Source: Neoasaia chiangmaiensis (GTDB lineage Bacteria > Pseudomonadota > Alphaproteobacteria > Acetobacterales > Acetobacteraceae). Taken from it: a stretch of DNA of 64,000 nt. Positions 40,304-48,756 of the stretch are shown one piece after another. The stretch is taken from positions 1,922,001-1,986,000 of the forward strand of contig NZ_CP014691.1 in the NCBI RefSeq assembly GCF_002005465.1. The letters run 5' to 3'. Below the pieces are notes generated by a model, which was given only the letters and a program-made list of their open reading frames with translations, was not told where the DNA came from and did no database searches. The first letter of the stretch is position 1. Every line of letters begins with the position of its first letter. Both the position numbers and the translations under genes were made by a program.

Positions 40304-43045
40304 ATGAGCGACGCGCCGCATCTGGTCCTTGTCGATGGGTCCGGCTTCATTTTTCGGGCGTTTCATGCCCTGCCGCCCATGAGTAGCCCTGAGGGCGTGC
40401 CGGTCAACGCCGTGTTCGGTTTTACGAACATGCTGACGCGTCTGCTGCGCGATCATGTCGGGACGCATCTGGCGGTGATTTTCGATGCGGGGCGCACGAC
40501 GTTCCGCAACGAGATCGATCCGCGTTACAAGGCGCACCGGCCGGAGCCGCCGGAGGATCTGATCCCGCAATTCGCGCTGATCCGCGAGGCGACCGCCGCC
40601 TTCGGCGTGCCGGGGATCGAGCTGGCCGGCTGGGAGGCGGACGATCTGATCGCCTCCTATGCACGCGCCGTGGAGGCCGTGGGCGGGCGTTGCACGATCG
40701 TCTCGTCCGACAAGGATCTGATGCAGCTGGTCGGGCCGAAGGTCGAGTTGCTGGACCCGATCAAGCAGAAGCCGATCCGTGCCGAGGAGGTGATGGCCAA
40801 GTTCGGCGTGACGCCGGACAAGGTGATCGAGGTGCAGGCCCTGATGGGCGATTCCACCGATAACGTGCCGGGCGTGCCGGGTATCGGGCCGAAAGGCGCG
40901 GCGCAGCTTGTGCAGGAATATGGCGATCTGGAAGCGATCCTTGCCGCCGCGCCGACGATGAAGAAGTCCAAGCGGCAGCAGGCGTTGCTCGACCATGCCG
41001 AAGACGCACGGATTTCCAGACGGCTGGTAACGCTGGCCTGCGATGTGCCGCTGCCGGAGCCGCTGGAGGCGTTGGGCACGCGCGATCCCGAGCGCGACAC
41101 GCTGCGGGCATGGCTGGACAGGATGGGTTTTCATTCGGTGATCCAGCGCATGGCGCTGGGCGCGGCCGCGACACCACGCACGGCCGATGAAGAGACGGCT
41201 ACCGCACCTGTAGGCGATGCGCCGTCTTTCGGGCCGTATGAGACGATCACCGACCTGGAGGTGCTGGATCGCTGGATCGATGCGGCGCGGCAGGCCGGTC
41301 GCTGCGCCGTGGATACGGAGACGGACAGCCTGAACGCGCGGACGGCCAGTCTGGTCGGCATCTCGCTCGCGACGGCGCCGGGCAAGGCGGCCTATATTCC
41401 GCTGCGTCATGACGGCACGCTGGAACAGCCCGCGGGCCATCAGCTGGCAGTGGACGACGTGCTGGCCCGGCTATCGCCCCTGCTGGCCGACGACACGGTT
41501 CTGAAAATCTTCCAGAACGCGAAATACGATCTGCTGGTGTTTGCAAATGCCGGGGTCGAGACGATCGCGCCGATCGACGACACCATGCTGATGTCCTACG
41601 CGCAATCGGCGGGCGAGCACGGTCAGGGCATGGACGAACTGGCGCAGTTGCATCTCGACCATACCCCGATCAGCTACGACACCGTGACGGGCACCGGCCG
41701 CAACCGGATTCCCTTCGCGCGGGTGCCGCTGGACCGGGCGACCGCCTATGCCGCCGAGGATGCGGATGTGACCCTGCGGCTCTGGGATGTCCTGCGCCCC
41801 GGCCTGCGGGCGCGGCAGTCGCTGGTGGTCTATGAGCAGATGGAAAGACCGCTGATCGGCATTCTGGCGGGGATGGAACGCCTTGGCATCAAGGTCGATG
41901 CGCCGGAACTGCGCCGCATGTCCGCGGATTTCGCGCGCCGCATGGCGGAGATGGAAACGGACATCCACCGTCTTGCCGGGCGCAGCTTCAACCTCGGATC
42001 GCCCAAGCAGCTGGGGGAGATCCTGTTCGATGAGATGGGCCTGCCGGGCGGCAAGCGCACCAAGGCGGGGGCGTGGGGAACGGATTCGTCCGTCCTGCAG
42101 GAACTGGCCGATAGCGGGCAGGAACTTCCCGCGCGGATTCTGGAATGGCGGCAGTTGGCCAAGCTGAAATCGACCTATGCGGATGCGCTGGTCGAGCAGA
42201 TGGATGACGGTTCCGGGCGGGTGCACACCTCCTTCCAGATGGCGGTGACGACGACGGGGCGCCTGTCCTCCAACGAGCCGAACCTCCAGAATATCCCGAT
42301 CCGGACGGAGGAGGGCGGACGCATCCGCCGCGCCTTCGTGGCGGAAGAGGGCTATGTGCTGGTTTCGGCGGATTATTCGCAGATCGAACTGCGCCTGCTG
42401 GCGGATGTGGCGGATATCGGCCCGCTGAAGGAAGCCTTCGCGTTGGGGCAGGATATCCATGCCCGCACCGCGTCCGAGGTGTTCGGCGTCCCGCTGGAGG
42501 GGATGGACGCCCTGACCCGCCGCCGGGCGAAGGCCATCAATTTCGGCATCATCTATGGTATATCGGCCTTCGGGCTGGCGCGGCAGTTGCAGATTCCTCC
42601 CGGCGAGGCGCGCCGTTACATCGATGCCTATTTCGCGCGCTATCCCGGTATCCGCGACTATATGGACAGGACGCGAGAGGAAGCGCGCGCCCATGGTTTC
42701 GTCACCACACCGTTCGGGCGGCGATGCTATGTGCCGGGCATTCGCGAGAAGAACGGCGCGCGGCGTGGTTATGCCGAACGTCAGGCGATCAACGCCCCCT
42801 TGCAGGGCGGCGCGGCGGATATCATCAAGCGGGCGATGGTGCGGTTGTCGCGCAGGCTGCCGGGTTCGGGGCTGGATGCGCGACTGCTGTTGCAGGTGCA
42901 TGACGAATTGCTGTTCGAGGTCCGGCGCGAGGATGCGCAGGCGCTGGCGGAACTGGCGCGACAGGAGATGGAGCAGGCCGCGCGGATTGGCGTGCCGCTG
43001 GTGGTGGAAACGGGTATCGGGTCCAACTGGGCCGAGGCGCATTGA
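40304..43045 (+). CDS. polA: DNA polymerase I
   Basis: This 913-residue enzyme has three domains. The N-terminal 5'-3' exonuclease starts HLVLVDGSGFIFRAFHALP, with SSDKDLMQLV and MGDSTDNVPGVPGIGPKGA. The 3'-5' proofreading domain keeps its catalytic carboxylates (AVDTETDSL, about residue 345). The polymerase domain has RLSSNEPNLQNIPIRTEEGG, motif A VSADYSQIELRLLAD, O-helix RRRAKAINFGIIYG and motif C LLLQVHDELLFEV. All key residues are present, so it should be fully active in Okazaki-fragment processing and repair. Length is typical. Confidence 0.97.
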   Translation: MSDAPHLVLVDGSGFIFRAFHALPPMSSPEGVPVNAVFGFTNMLTRLLRDHVGTHLAVIFDAGRTTFRNEIDPRYKAHRPEPPEDLIPQFALIREATAAFGVPGIELAGWEADDLIASYARAVEAVGGRCTIVSSDKDLMQLVGPKVELLDPIKQKPIRAEEVMAKFGVTPDKVIEVQALMGDSTDNVPGVPGIGPKGAAQLVQEYGDLEAILAAAPTMKKSKRQQALLDHAEDARISRRLVTLACDVPLPEPLEALGTRDPERDTLRAWLDRMGFHSVIQRMALGAAATPRTADEETATAPVGDAPSFGPYETITDLEVLDRWIDAARQAGRCAVDTETDSLNARTASLVGISLATAPGKAAYIPLRHDGTLEQPAGHQLAVDDVLARLSPLLADDTVLKIFQNAKYDLLVFANAGVETIAPIDDTMLMSYAQSAGEHGQGMDELAQLHLDHTPISYDTVTGTGRNRIPFARVPLDRATAYAAEDADVTLRLWDVLRPGLRARQSLVVYEQMERPLIGILAGMERLGIKVDAPELRRMSADFARRMAEMETDIHRLAGRSFNLGSPKQLGEILFDEMGLPGGKRTKAGAWGTDSSVLQELADSGQELPARILEWRQLAKLKSTYADALVEQMDDGSGRVHTSFQMAVTTTGRLSSNEPNLQNIPIRTEEGGRIRRAFVAEEGYVLVSADYSQIELRLLADVADIGPLKEAFALGQDIHARTASEVFGVPLEGMDALTRRRAKAINFGIIYGISAFGLARQLQIPPGEARRYIDAYFARYPGIRDYMDRTREEARAHGFVTTPFGRRCYVPGIREKNGARRGYAERQAINAPLQGGAADIIKRAMVRLSRRLPGSGLDARLLLQVHDELLFEVRREDAQALAELARQEMEQAARIGVPLVVETGIGSNWAEAH

Positions 43046-43059
43046 GCGAAAGAAAACGG

Positions 43060-43674
43060 ATGAGCGGTAAAAAGACGTGGAGCGCCCGACGCGTTCTGTT
43101 GGTGGCGGTTGTGCTGGCGTTCGCGTTGGGCTGGACGGGTTTTCGCGTGGCATCGCGTTACGGCATGCCGCTGACGACGAACGGCAATGAGGTCGGCGGC
43201 TCGTTCCGTCTGACGTCGCTGGGCGAAGGCAGCGTGACGGAAGGCGATTTCCGGGGCTACTGGATCCTGATGTGGTTCTTCGACACGCATTGCCCGAAGG
43301 ACACCTGTGGCCCCGTGCTGAAAACGATGAGCGATGCCTATGTGGCGCTGGGCAAGGACGGTATCCGCGTGGCGCCGCTGGTGGTCACGCTGGACCCCGT
43401 CAATGACGAGGCGAAGCAGCTTCAGGACTATGTGCTGCCGCTGGGGCATGAGGATGTGCCGCTGACGGCCGCGCCGAACATGATCGAGCGGGTGGCGAAG
43501 GAATTCCATGCGCCGATCGAGACCATCAAGGCGCCGGACGGCACCACCTATCACCGTCCCGCGCCGCGCATCGTCATCATGGATCCGGCCGGACATTATG
43601 CCGGCACCGTGGATGCGGATATCGGCACGGACGGCCTCGTGTCCCGGTTGCATGAGCTGGCGCATCACGGGTGA
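43060..43674 (+). CDS. SCO1/SenC-like protein with CX4C motif
   Basis: This roughly 204-residue protein has one N-terminal membrane anchor (RRVLLVAVVLAFALGWTGF) and a thioredoxin-fold domain as in SCO/SenC copper chaperones for cytochrome oxidase assembly. Where SCO proteins have CxxxCP, here the sequence reads HCPKDTCGP, with four residues between the cysteines. A downstream YHRPAPRIVIMDP could supply the conserved His. The altered spacing may change copper binding or suggest a thiol-redox role. It starts 15 bp after polA; TTG 43042 is a poorer alternative start. Confidence 0.8.
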   Translation: MSGKKTWSARRVLLVAVVLAFALGWTGFRVASRYGMPLTTNGNEVGGSFRLTSLGEGSVTEGDFRGYWILMWFFDTHCPKDTCGPVLKTMSDAYVALGKDGIRVAPLVVTLDPVNDEAKQLQDYVLPLGHEDVPLTAAPNMIERVAKEFHAPIETIKAPDGTTYHRPAPRIVIMDPAGHYAGTVDADIGTDGLVSRLHELAHHG

Positions 43675-43688
43675 TGCGTCGGCCTGAC

Positions 43689-43718
43689 CCCTGGCATGAC
43701 CTTTTTATCATGCCGGGG
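43689..43718. other. Hairpin with T-rich loop after SCO-like gene
   Basis: Arms around GGCATGA and TCATGCC extend outward with CCC/GGG pairs (one G-T) to about ten base pairs, with an eight-base CCTTTTTA loop. It lies 15 bp after the SCO-like stop. It may end transcription or act as a mobile or processing element; the T run is in the loop and not after the stem, so it is not a standard terminator. Confidence 0.35.
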
Positions 43719-43899
43719 CCATCTGCCGTCACGTGACGTGCCGACCGCCGGGGCACTAAGGTCATTCCGGGGAACACAGAGACGACACGCCCGGCGTGTC
43801 GACATGTCATTCCCGGATCGCCGCGGCGGATGCTGTTGATGTTCCTCCCGCAACGTGTCGCGGCGGCACCGGGAGACGATCCCGGCTGGAGGCAATATA

Positions 43900-44265
43900 A
43901 TGGCCCGACAAGCAACGGTTGCGATTTTCTCAAACGCCAAGGAAGCGCAGGCAGCCGCCGACGATCTTCTGGGCAAGGAGATCGAACCTGACGATATCAA
44001 GCAATATGCGCGCAAGCCCGATCGTTCGACGGCTGCGGCGATCACGCCGGCGAATGAACTCCAGTTGCACAAGAGCTTCTGGAACTGGCTGAGCGGCAGC
44101 AAGGAGACGGAGGAAGCCTACGACGAGTATCATGGCCGCTACGACAAGGTCGTGCATGATGGTGGGGTCATTCTGACGGTTGTCGTGGATGCGGCCCTTC
44201 AGCCCGTTGTCGATGGTGTCTTGCGTAGCCACCACCCGACGGACCTTCTGGTCAGGGCGTCCTGA
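43900..44265 (+). CDS. Stress-protein-like small protein, paralogue 1
   Basis: This 121-residue soluble protein starts at ATG 43900 after a consensus GGAGG. It opens ATVAIFSNAKEAQAAADDLLGKEIEPDDIKQY, a pattern like the GSP17M/general-stress fold (beta strand, alanine-rich helix, then strand). The middle KSFWNWLSGSKETEEAYDEYHGRYDKVVHDGGVILTVVV is shared with the gene downstream. Function unknown; the family resemblance is weak and based on pattern. Tandem copy follows at 44449. Confidence 0.65.
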   Translation: MARQATVAIFSNAKEAQAAADDLLGKEIEPDDIKQYARKPDRSTAAAITPANELQLHKSFWNWLSGSKETEEAYDEYHGRYDKVVHDGGVILTVVVDAALQPVVDGVLRSHHPTDLLVRAS

Positions 44266-44448
44266 AATCGGTCTGTCGCCTTTAAGGATTACGGCTCTTT
44301 AATATAAACTATGCGTGAAGCGCCGTCAGGGCCGAACTCCGGATCGGGTGTTGCGCTTGGAGCGTCAGGATTCAACTGGAATCCGCGGATGATCGTTCCG
44401 CCTGCGGGCGTCATCCGGCTCCGTGCCACAACCCTTCCGGGGGCGACC

Positions 44449-44946
44449 ATGACCGATGAAACCATTGTAGCCATTTTCGATTCCGCCCGTCGGGCGCAGA
44501 CGGCGGCTGACGACCTGATTGTCAACGACGTTTCGCCATTCGACATCAAGCTTTATGCACACGAACCGGAACGCACGATCGACGAGGCGCTGCGTGCCGA
44601 GAACGAGATGCACCGTCGGCGCAGTTTCTGGACATGGCTGATCGGCGATAGGGAGGCCCGCGATACCGACCATCGGCTCCATCATGCATTGTATGACAGG
44701 ACGATCGGAAAAGGCCGCGCCCTGTTGACGGTGGTTCCGGGGGCGCGCCCCGGCAAGGGGCGCATCATGATTATGCTCCGCGCGCACAAGCCGCTCGAAA
44801 TCGTCATGCGCCCCGCCGCCGTGCCCCGGACGGTGAAGCCGCGCGACTTCATCAACGATATTGACGAAGCGGATGGTGCGGTACGGATCGACATCGGGGC
44901 GATGGGACATGTCAGCGTCACGCCGCAACCGCGCCAGAAATACTGA
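44449..44946 (+). CDS. Stress-protein-like small protein, paralogue 2
   Basis: A 165-residue paralogue of the preceding gene. ETIVAIFDSARRAQTAADDL, RSFWTWLIGDREARDTDHRLHHALYDR and GKGRALLTVVPGA align with it along the first 110 residues. A C-terminal extension of about 45 residues (KPRDFINDIDEADGAVRIDIGAMGHVSV) is unique. ATG 44449 is selected because paralogy begins there; the upstream frame is not conserved. The gene ends 11 bp before the attachment repeat of the tRNA-Gln element. Confidence 0.65.
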   Translation: MTDETIVAIFDSARRAQTAADDLIVNDVSPFDIKLYAHEPERTIDEALRAENEMHRRRSFWTWLIGDREARDTDHRLHHALYDRTIGKGRALLTVVPGARPGKGRIMIMLRAHKPLEIVMRPAAVPRTVKPRDFINDIDEADGAVRIDIGAMGHVSVTPQPRQKY

Positions 44947-44957
44947 TTTTTCGGATT

Positions 44958-44973
44958 TTGGCTGGGGCGGGAG
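44958..44973. repeat. Distal attachment repeat (copy of tRNA-Gln 3' end)
   Basis: Identical over 16 nt to 47057-47072. The 270 bp to its right before the first island gene carry no recognisable gene, only GC-to-AT transition sequence. Confidence 0.68.
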
Positions 44974-45221
44974 ATCGGTCCTGCCCTGCCCTGCCTTGCT
45001 TGATGGTGCTGCGACCTAGGCACGTCGTCTGACAACACAGGGCTTGTTTGCCTATAGGGTGGGCAAACCTCTTAAAGTCCCGAATATGACTGCATGGCGG
45101 ACGACTAATTCCTGAAAATCCATTCTGCAATTTTGGTACTGGAATTGCAGGCTGAGAATCTCGGTTATGGAATTTACCTATTCCGGAAAGGTGTTTTTTT
45201 GGAGTAGAGAAAGTGGATATT

Positions 45222-46214
45222 TTACAAAGAGCCAAATATTTTTGGATAAACCCAAGAAGAAAAAATGTTTACAATTAAAGCCACTATTACTGTAACGACA
45301 AGAAATGATGCTGTAGAAATAAATCTTTTCTTTTTTAAACCTATTGAGTTTATTCTATCTTGGTCACCAAGCGTGAAATCAATAAGCATGCGGGGGCCGA
45401 GTAAAGAAACATTTTTGTATATTAAATCTATTAACATTTCAATTATTGCATCCGATATAATTGAAATTGCAAAGCAAAATAGAACTATAGATGTTAGTGT
45501 GCTTGGCCCATATTTGTGATGTATAACGTTTATTGAGGCCCCGATAAAAGGGGATGCTTTCAGTATCACAGGGGAAAAAGATCGGAATTTTCCCTCTATT
45601 TTCCTAAAAAATTTTACATATCCACTTTCTATTTGTTTTGGTAGGGAATTAACCCATCCATTTATTGTTGCGCTTAATGCTTGAGCTACCATATAATCTG
45701 AGTATTCAAGAGACATTTTAATTGCAGGCGTGCCAATAAAACCTCTAAGAAAAAACGGAACGCTATCATCTCTTTCATCAACTTCATCTTTATCTATAAC
45801 AATAGACACTTTATATCTTTGAGCAAAATCTTTAACTGTTTCTATTTCTGCCGGAAGAATAATTAAAAATTCCATTTCATACGAAATGGTTGATGTTTGC
45901 TCTCTAGAGCTCATGTCTGCAATTTTAAATAATTGGATGCTATTAAATGTTCTAGAGCCGTGCCTTCGTTGCACATGAACAACTTCTTCGTGACTTCCTA
46001 CTATCTTATATTGAACAATAGTTTGGTGCATCATTGCATGCAAATTAACAATATCACTCGGTTTTAGCGTGTATCCCCCATTGAATATTCTATTAATTCT
46101 GTCAACTTTTTTTGTTATTTTATGAAATATCGCTTGGTATGCTCCAAATGGAATTAATTCATCGTTTATGAATACAGGACGACTAGAGAGATCTTGAGAA
46201 GAACCAGGAATCAT
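45222..46214 (-). CDS. Orphan membrane-anchored protein in tRNA-Gln element
   Basis: A 330-residue protein, AT-rich and Ile/Lys/Ser-rich, unlike the host genes. ATG 46214 is used; an in-frame TTG three codons upstream is possible. The first roughly 230 residues look soluble, with a likely coiled or helical start (FHKITKKVDRINRIFNGGY), a MMHQTIVQYKIVGSHEEVVHVQRRHGSRTF segment and beta-like FLIILPAEIETVKDF. Two C-terminal hydrophobic segments follow: SIVLFCFAISIISDAIIEMLIDLIY and FISTASFLVVTVIVALIVNIF. No family recognised. Single-gene cargo of this design in a tRNA element could be a membrane effector or phage-defence gene, but that is a guess. Confidence 0.6.
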   Translation of the reverse strand: MIPGSSQDLSSRPVFINDELIPFGAYQAIFHKITKKVDRINRIFNGGYTLKPSDIVNLHAMMHQTIVQYKIVGSHEEVVHVQRRHGSRTFNSIQLFKIADMSSREQTSTISYEMEFLIILPAEIETVKDFAQRYKVSIVIDKDEVDERDDSVPFFLRGFIGTPAIKMSLEYSDYMVAQALSATINGWVNSLPKQIESGYVKFFRKIEGKFRSFSPVILKASPFIGASINVIHHKYGPSTLTSIVLFCFAISIISDAIIEMLIDLIYKNVSLLGPRMLIDFTLGDQDRINSIGLKKKRFISTASFLVVTVIVALIVNIFSSWVYPKIFGSL

Positions 46215-46546
46215 TTTTCGCAAATCCGGCAGTTTTACTACAAAGTATAGAATTAATTATGTTTTAGAAATTAACAACATCAAATAAATAAAAAAGTTGT
46301 AAAAAATAATTTGATGAGTTATGTTTTGTAATTCTGAGATAGATTGAGATTTCTGGCGGTATTATAAAGCCGTGAAAAGCAGACAAAAAATAACTGTAAT
46401 GTTTCTCCAAGAAAAAATTAAAAATAAACCATATGGAGTTTGGTTATTATTGAGTATCTATATCAAAGAAATTTTTAAGAAATAAAAAGATTAATTGATA
46501 TATATTTGTATAATAAAAGTTGTCCTTTCTAAGGAAAAGATTTAGC
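46215..46546. other. AT-rich noncoding stretch
   Basis: No gene seen. Dense stop codons in all frames and long A/T runs; it probably holds the promoter of the leftward orphan gene, but no single -35/-10 pair stands out. Confidence 0.5.
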
Positions 46547-46956
46547 TGTCATCAGCTCGGATGACAGACTTCAGTTCAGGAAGCTGCTGAAAAAGATTCA
46601 ATCCGGAGATGAGCTTGTTGTGATGAAGCTCGACCGGCTGGGAAGGTCCATCCTTGATATCCTGACGGATTAGTCAGAATCTGAGGGGCCAAGGCGTCTC
46701 TATCACCTTCCATGGCGTGGGGACCATCAGGGATGACATGATGGGAAGCATCTGCTGTCCTTTACAGAGTTCGAACGTGCTCTGATGATCGAGCGCGCCC
46801 AGTCTGGCAGAAAGAGAGCCACGACCAACGGTTAAACTCTCCAGCCCGGCCAGAGACACTATCAAGCGATGTTATGAGCGTAAGGCAGGAACTGCATTGG
46901 CAAAAGAATATGGGATTGGTTTGCCGACTGTTCGGAGAGGTGCAGCAGAAAGCTGA
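46547..46956 (+). pseudogene. Serine recombinase (resolvase/invertase) relic
   Basis: Four frame segments read as one resolvase. First FRKLLKKIQSGDELVVMKLDRLGRSILDIL (the conserved DRLGR motif), then a stop. Next LRGQGVSITFHGVGTIRDDMMGS in another frame. Then FTEFERALMIERAQSGRKRA (the E-helix), a stop, and finally RDTIKRCYERKAGTALAKEYGIGLPTVRRG, the helix-turn-helix. The N-terminal catalytic serine region is absent. At least three frameshifts and stops make it non-functional. It lies 100 bp from tRNA-Gln inside the element. Confidence 0.75.
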
Positions 46957-47056
46957 TTTCAGGGGCCTACAGAATCCCTGAATTCGTCTGGACTGTCGCT
47001 TCCGTTATTCCCGGAGCGGCTTTTTTCCGGGCCATCAGCGTTCGATTTATCGGTGC

Positions 47057-47072
47057 TTGGCTGGGGCGGGAG
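47057..47072. repeat. tRNA-proximal attachment repeat
   Basis: Exact 16-nt match to 44958-44973; overlaps the 3' end of tRNA-Gln. Confidence 0.68.
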
Positions 47073-47132
47073 GATTCGAACCTCCGCATGGCGGAATCAA
47101 AATCCGCTGCCTTACCACTTGGCTACGCCCCA
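47058..47132 (-). tRNA. tRNA-Gln (anticodon TTG)
   Basis: Minus-strand cloverleaf: acceptor TGGGGCG/CGCCCCA, D-arm GCC...GGC, anticodon stem GCGGA/TCCGC with loop TTTTGAT (anticodon TTG), T-arm GGAGG-TTCGAAT-CCTCC, and encoded GCCA end. It serves as the integration site of the AT-rich element. Confidence 0.95.
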
Positions 47133-47193
47133 AGACGTGGGAGGCTTTTTAGTGCGGAGGCCGGTAAACGTAAAGCCGTCTCGTCAGCATTAA

Positions 47194-47859
47194 TTACGAT
47201 TCGAGTTCAAGGGGATGGTCCGGCACGCCGCCGGTCGCCCCGGCGGCTTCGGCCATGCGCTGCGTGGCCGAGGGGCGCAGCAGCGAGAAGCGTTCGGCGC
47301 GGTCGAGCGCCTGATCGAGGGCCGCCATCGTGGAGGACAGGTCAAGACTTTCGTCCTTTTCCCAGGCGCGCAGCGTGTAGGCCCAGATTCCGGCGATACC
47401 GTTGACGGCGATCTTGCCGCGCAGCCCTTCCGTATCCACGCCCGCGACGTCGGCGATCCATTTCATCGTATCGAGCGTCAGGACGGCCATGAGCGCGGCG
47501 AGGGGCGGATCGTAGGGGAGTGCGTGCAGGACGGCGCGGATGCCCTCGCGATATTGCTGGAACACGTCGAACCGGCGCATCAGCAGGTCGAACACGCGTT
47601 CGCGCACCGTGATGCCCGCGCCGTCGTCGCGCAGTGCCGATTCGTCGGCGATGCGGCCAAGGCGTGTCAGCAGCATGTGCTTGAAGGGAAAGCGGGCGCG
47701 CACCGCATCGACCGGCAGACCGGCTTCCCGGGCGGCATCGACGAGTGTCAGGCGCCGCCATCCGGACATGGCGGCGAGATTCATCGCGGCGTCCAGCAAG
47801 GCGTCATCGAAAGCTTCCAGGTCGGGTTCGGTCGGCGGTGCGTTATGGTCTTGTGGCAC
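47194..47859 (-). CDS. TetR-like transcriptional regulator
   Basis: This 221-residue protein has an N-terminal helix-turn-helix of TetR type (ALLDAAMNLAAMSGWRRLTLVDAAREAGLPVDAVRARFPFKHMLLTRL, roughly residues 20-67) and an all-helical C-terminal ligand domain. Some alphaproteobacterial members of this layout are annotated COQ9-like or rpsU-divergent regulators, since the C-terminal half (YREGIRAVLHALPYDPPLAALMAVLTLDTMKWIADVAGVDTEGLRGKIAVNG) is conserved there. Target unknown. It stands between tRNA-Gln and proC, same strand as proC. Confidence 0.78.
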   Translation of the reverse strand: MPQDHNAPPTEPDLEAFDDALLDAAMNLAAMSGWRRLTLVDAAREAGLPVDAVRARFPFKHMLLTRLGRIADESALRDDGAGITVRERVFDLLMRRFDVFQQYREGIRAVLHALPYDPPLAALMAVLTLDTMKWIADVAGVDTEGLRGKIAVNGIAGIWAYTLRAWEKDESLDLSSTMAALDQALDRAERFSLLRPSATQRMAEAAGATGGVPDHPLELES

Positions 47860-47943
47860 GACTGGTCGTTCCCTTCGCGAAAGCGTTGATTGGCCTGGAT
47901 ATAAGCGCGCGTATCGGGGCGCGGTTCATGGGAGGCGCGCCTG

Positions 47944-48756
47944 TCATTGCGCAAGTTCCCGCGCGCGCGCCGCAGCGGCGGAGATGGCCTGGTCGATGGT
48001 CTTCGGCCATGCCTCGGACGTCATGAGCACGGACAGGGCGGCTGCCGTGGTGCCGTTGGGGCTGGTCACGTTCCGCCGGAGCGTATCGCTTTCTTCCGGC
48101 GAGACGGCCAAAAGGGCGCCCGCGCCGGAGACGGTCCCGCGCGCGAGCAGCCGCGCGGTTTGCGCTGGCAAGCCATGTGCGAGGCCGGTTTTCTCCAGCA
48201 GTTCCGCGAGAAGGAAGACATAGGCCGGGCCGCTGCCGGATATGGCCGTCACGATGTCGATCTGTGCCTCGTCCGTCACCCATGCGACCGCGCCGACGGC
48301 ACTCAGCAGGGCTTCGGCCTGCGCACGGCGGGCTGGCGAGACATCGTCGCTGGCATAGGCCCCGGTGATGCCCTGCCCGATCTCGGCGGGGGTGTTGGGC
48401 ATGGCGCGCAGCACCGGCGGTCGGCAGCCGGAACGGCCGGCGATGTCCCGCAGGCCGGCGACCGTGCGACCGGCCATGACGGAGATGAGGACCGCGCCGG
48501 GCAGCCAGGGCGCGATGGCGGCGATGGCGTCGGCTGCCGCAACGGGCTTGACCGCGAGGATGATGAAGTCGGGCTGGAAATCCTGCGGGATGTCCGCAGG
48601 TGTTTTCGCGACCCGATGTGGTGCTGGAACGGCGGTGCCGTGCCGGTCCAGCACGACGGAGGGGGCCAGCCCCTTGCGCAGCCACCCCGACCACAGGGCG
48701 CCGCCCATTTTCCCGCGTCCGACGAGCAGGACGCGCGGCAGGACTGGATCGGTCAT
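47944..48756 (-). CDS. proC: Pyrroline-5-carboxylate reductase
   Basis: This 270-residue enzyme catalyses the last step of proline synthesis, reducing pyrroline-5-carboxylate with NAD(P)H. The N-terminal Rossmann motif is VLLVGRGKMGGALWSGWL; FIILAVKP, SVMAGRTVAGL and RAMPNTPAEIGQG follow. The C-terminal dimer domain has AISGSGPAYVFLLAELLEK and VTSPNGTTAAAL, the signature that binds substrate. The start overlaps the YbjN-gene stop (ATGA), so the two are coupled. proA lies 13 kb away in the same window. Confidence 0.95.
   Translation of the reverse strand: MTDPVLPRVLLVGRGKMGGALWSGWLRKGLAPSVVLDRHGTAVPAPHRVAKTPADIPQDFQPDFIILAVKPVAAADAIAAIAPWLPGAVLISVMAGRTVAGLRDIAGRSGCRPPVLRAMPNTPAEIGQGITGAYASDDVSPARRAQAEALLSAVGAVAWVTDEAQIDIVTAISGSGPAYVFLLAELLEKTGLAHGLPAQTARLLARGTVSGAGALLAVSPEESDTLRRNVTSPNGTTAAALSVLMTSEAWPKTIDQAISAAAARARELAQ

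Larger units (their letters stand above)
44958..47072. mobile_element. Integrated element at tRNA-Gln(TTG)
   Basis: An AT-rich block of about 2.1 kb is bounded by an exact 16-nt direct repeat, TTGGCTGGGGCGGGAG, whose right copy is the 3' end of tRNA-Gln including its CCA. Inside are one orphan membrane-protein gene and a decayed serine recombinase. The composition break is obvious by eye (A/T-rich from about 45.1 to 46.55 kb). Too small to be complete; best read as a remnant. Confidence 0.68.

Noticed and set aside
41471-43153. 560-residue minus-strand open frame opposite polA
   Set aside because: No recognisable domains and full overlap with DNA polymerase motifs on the plus strand.
45265-45519. 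84-residue plus-strand open frame in the AT-rich element
   Set aside because: Lies entirely antisense within the 330-residue gene and has no ribosome site.
47010-47031. CCCGGA/TCCGGG hairpin beside tRNA-Gln as a terminator
   Set aside because: Only six pairs, T run lies inside the loop, and no gene clearly ends just before it.
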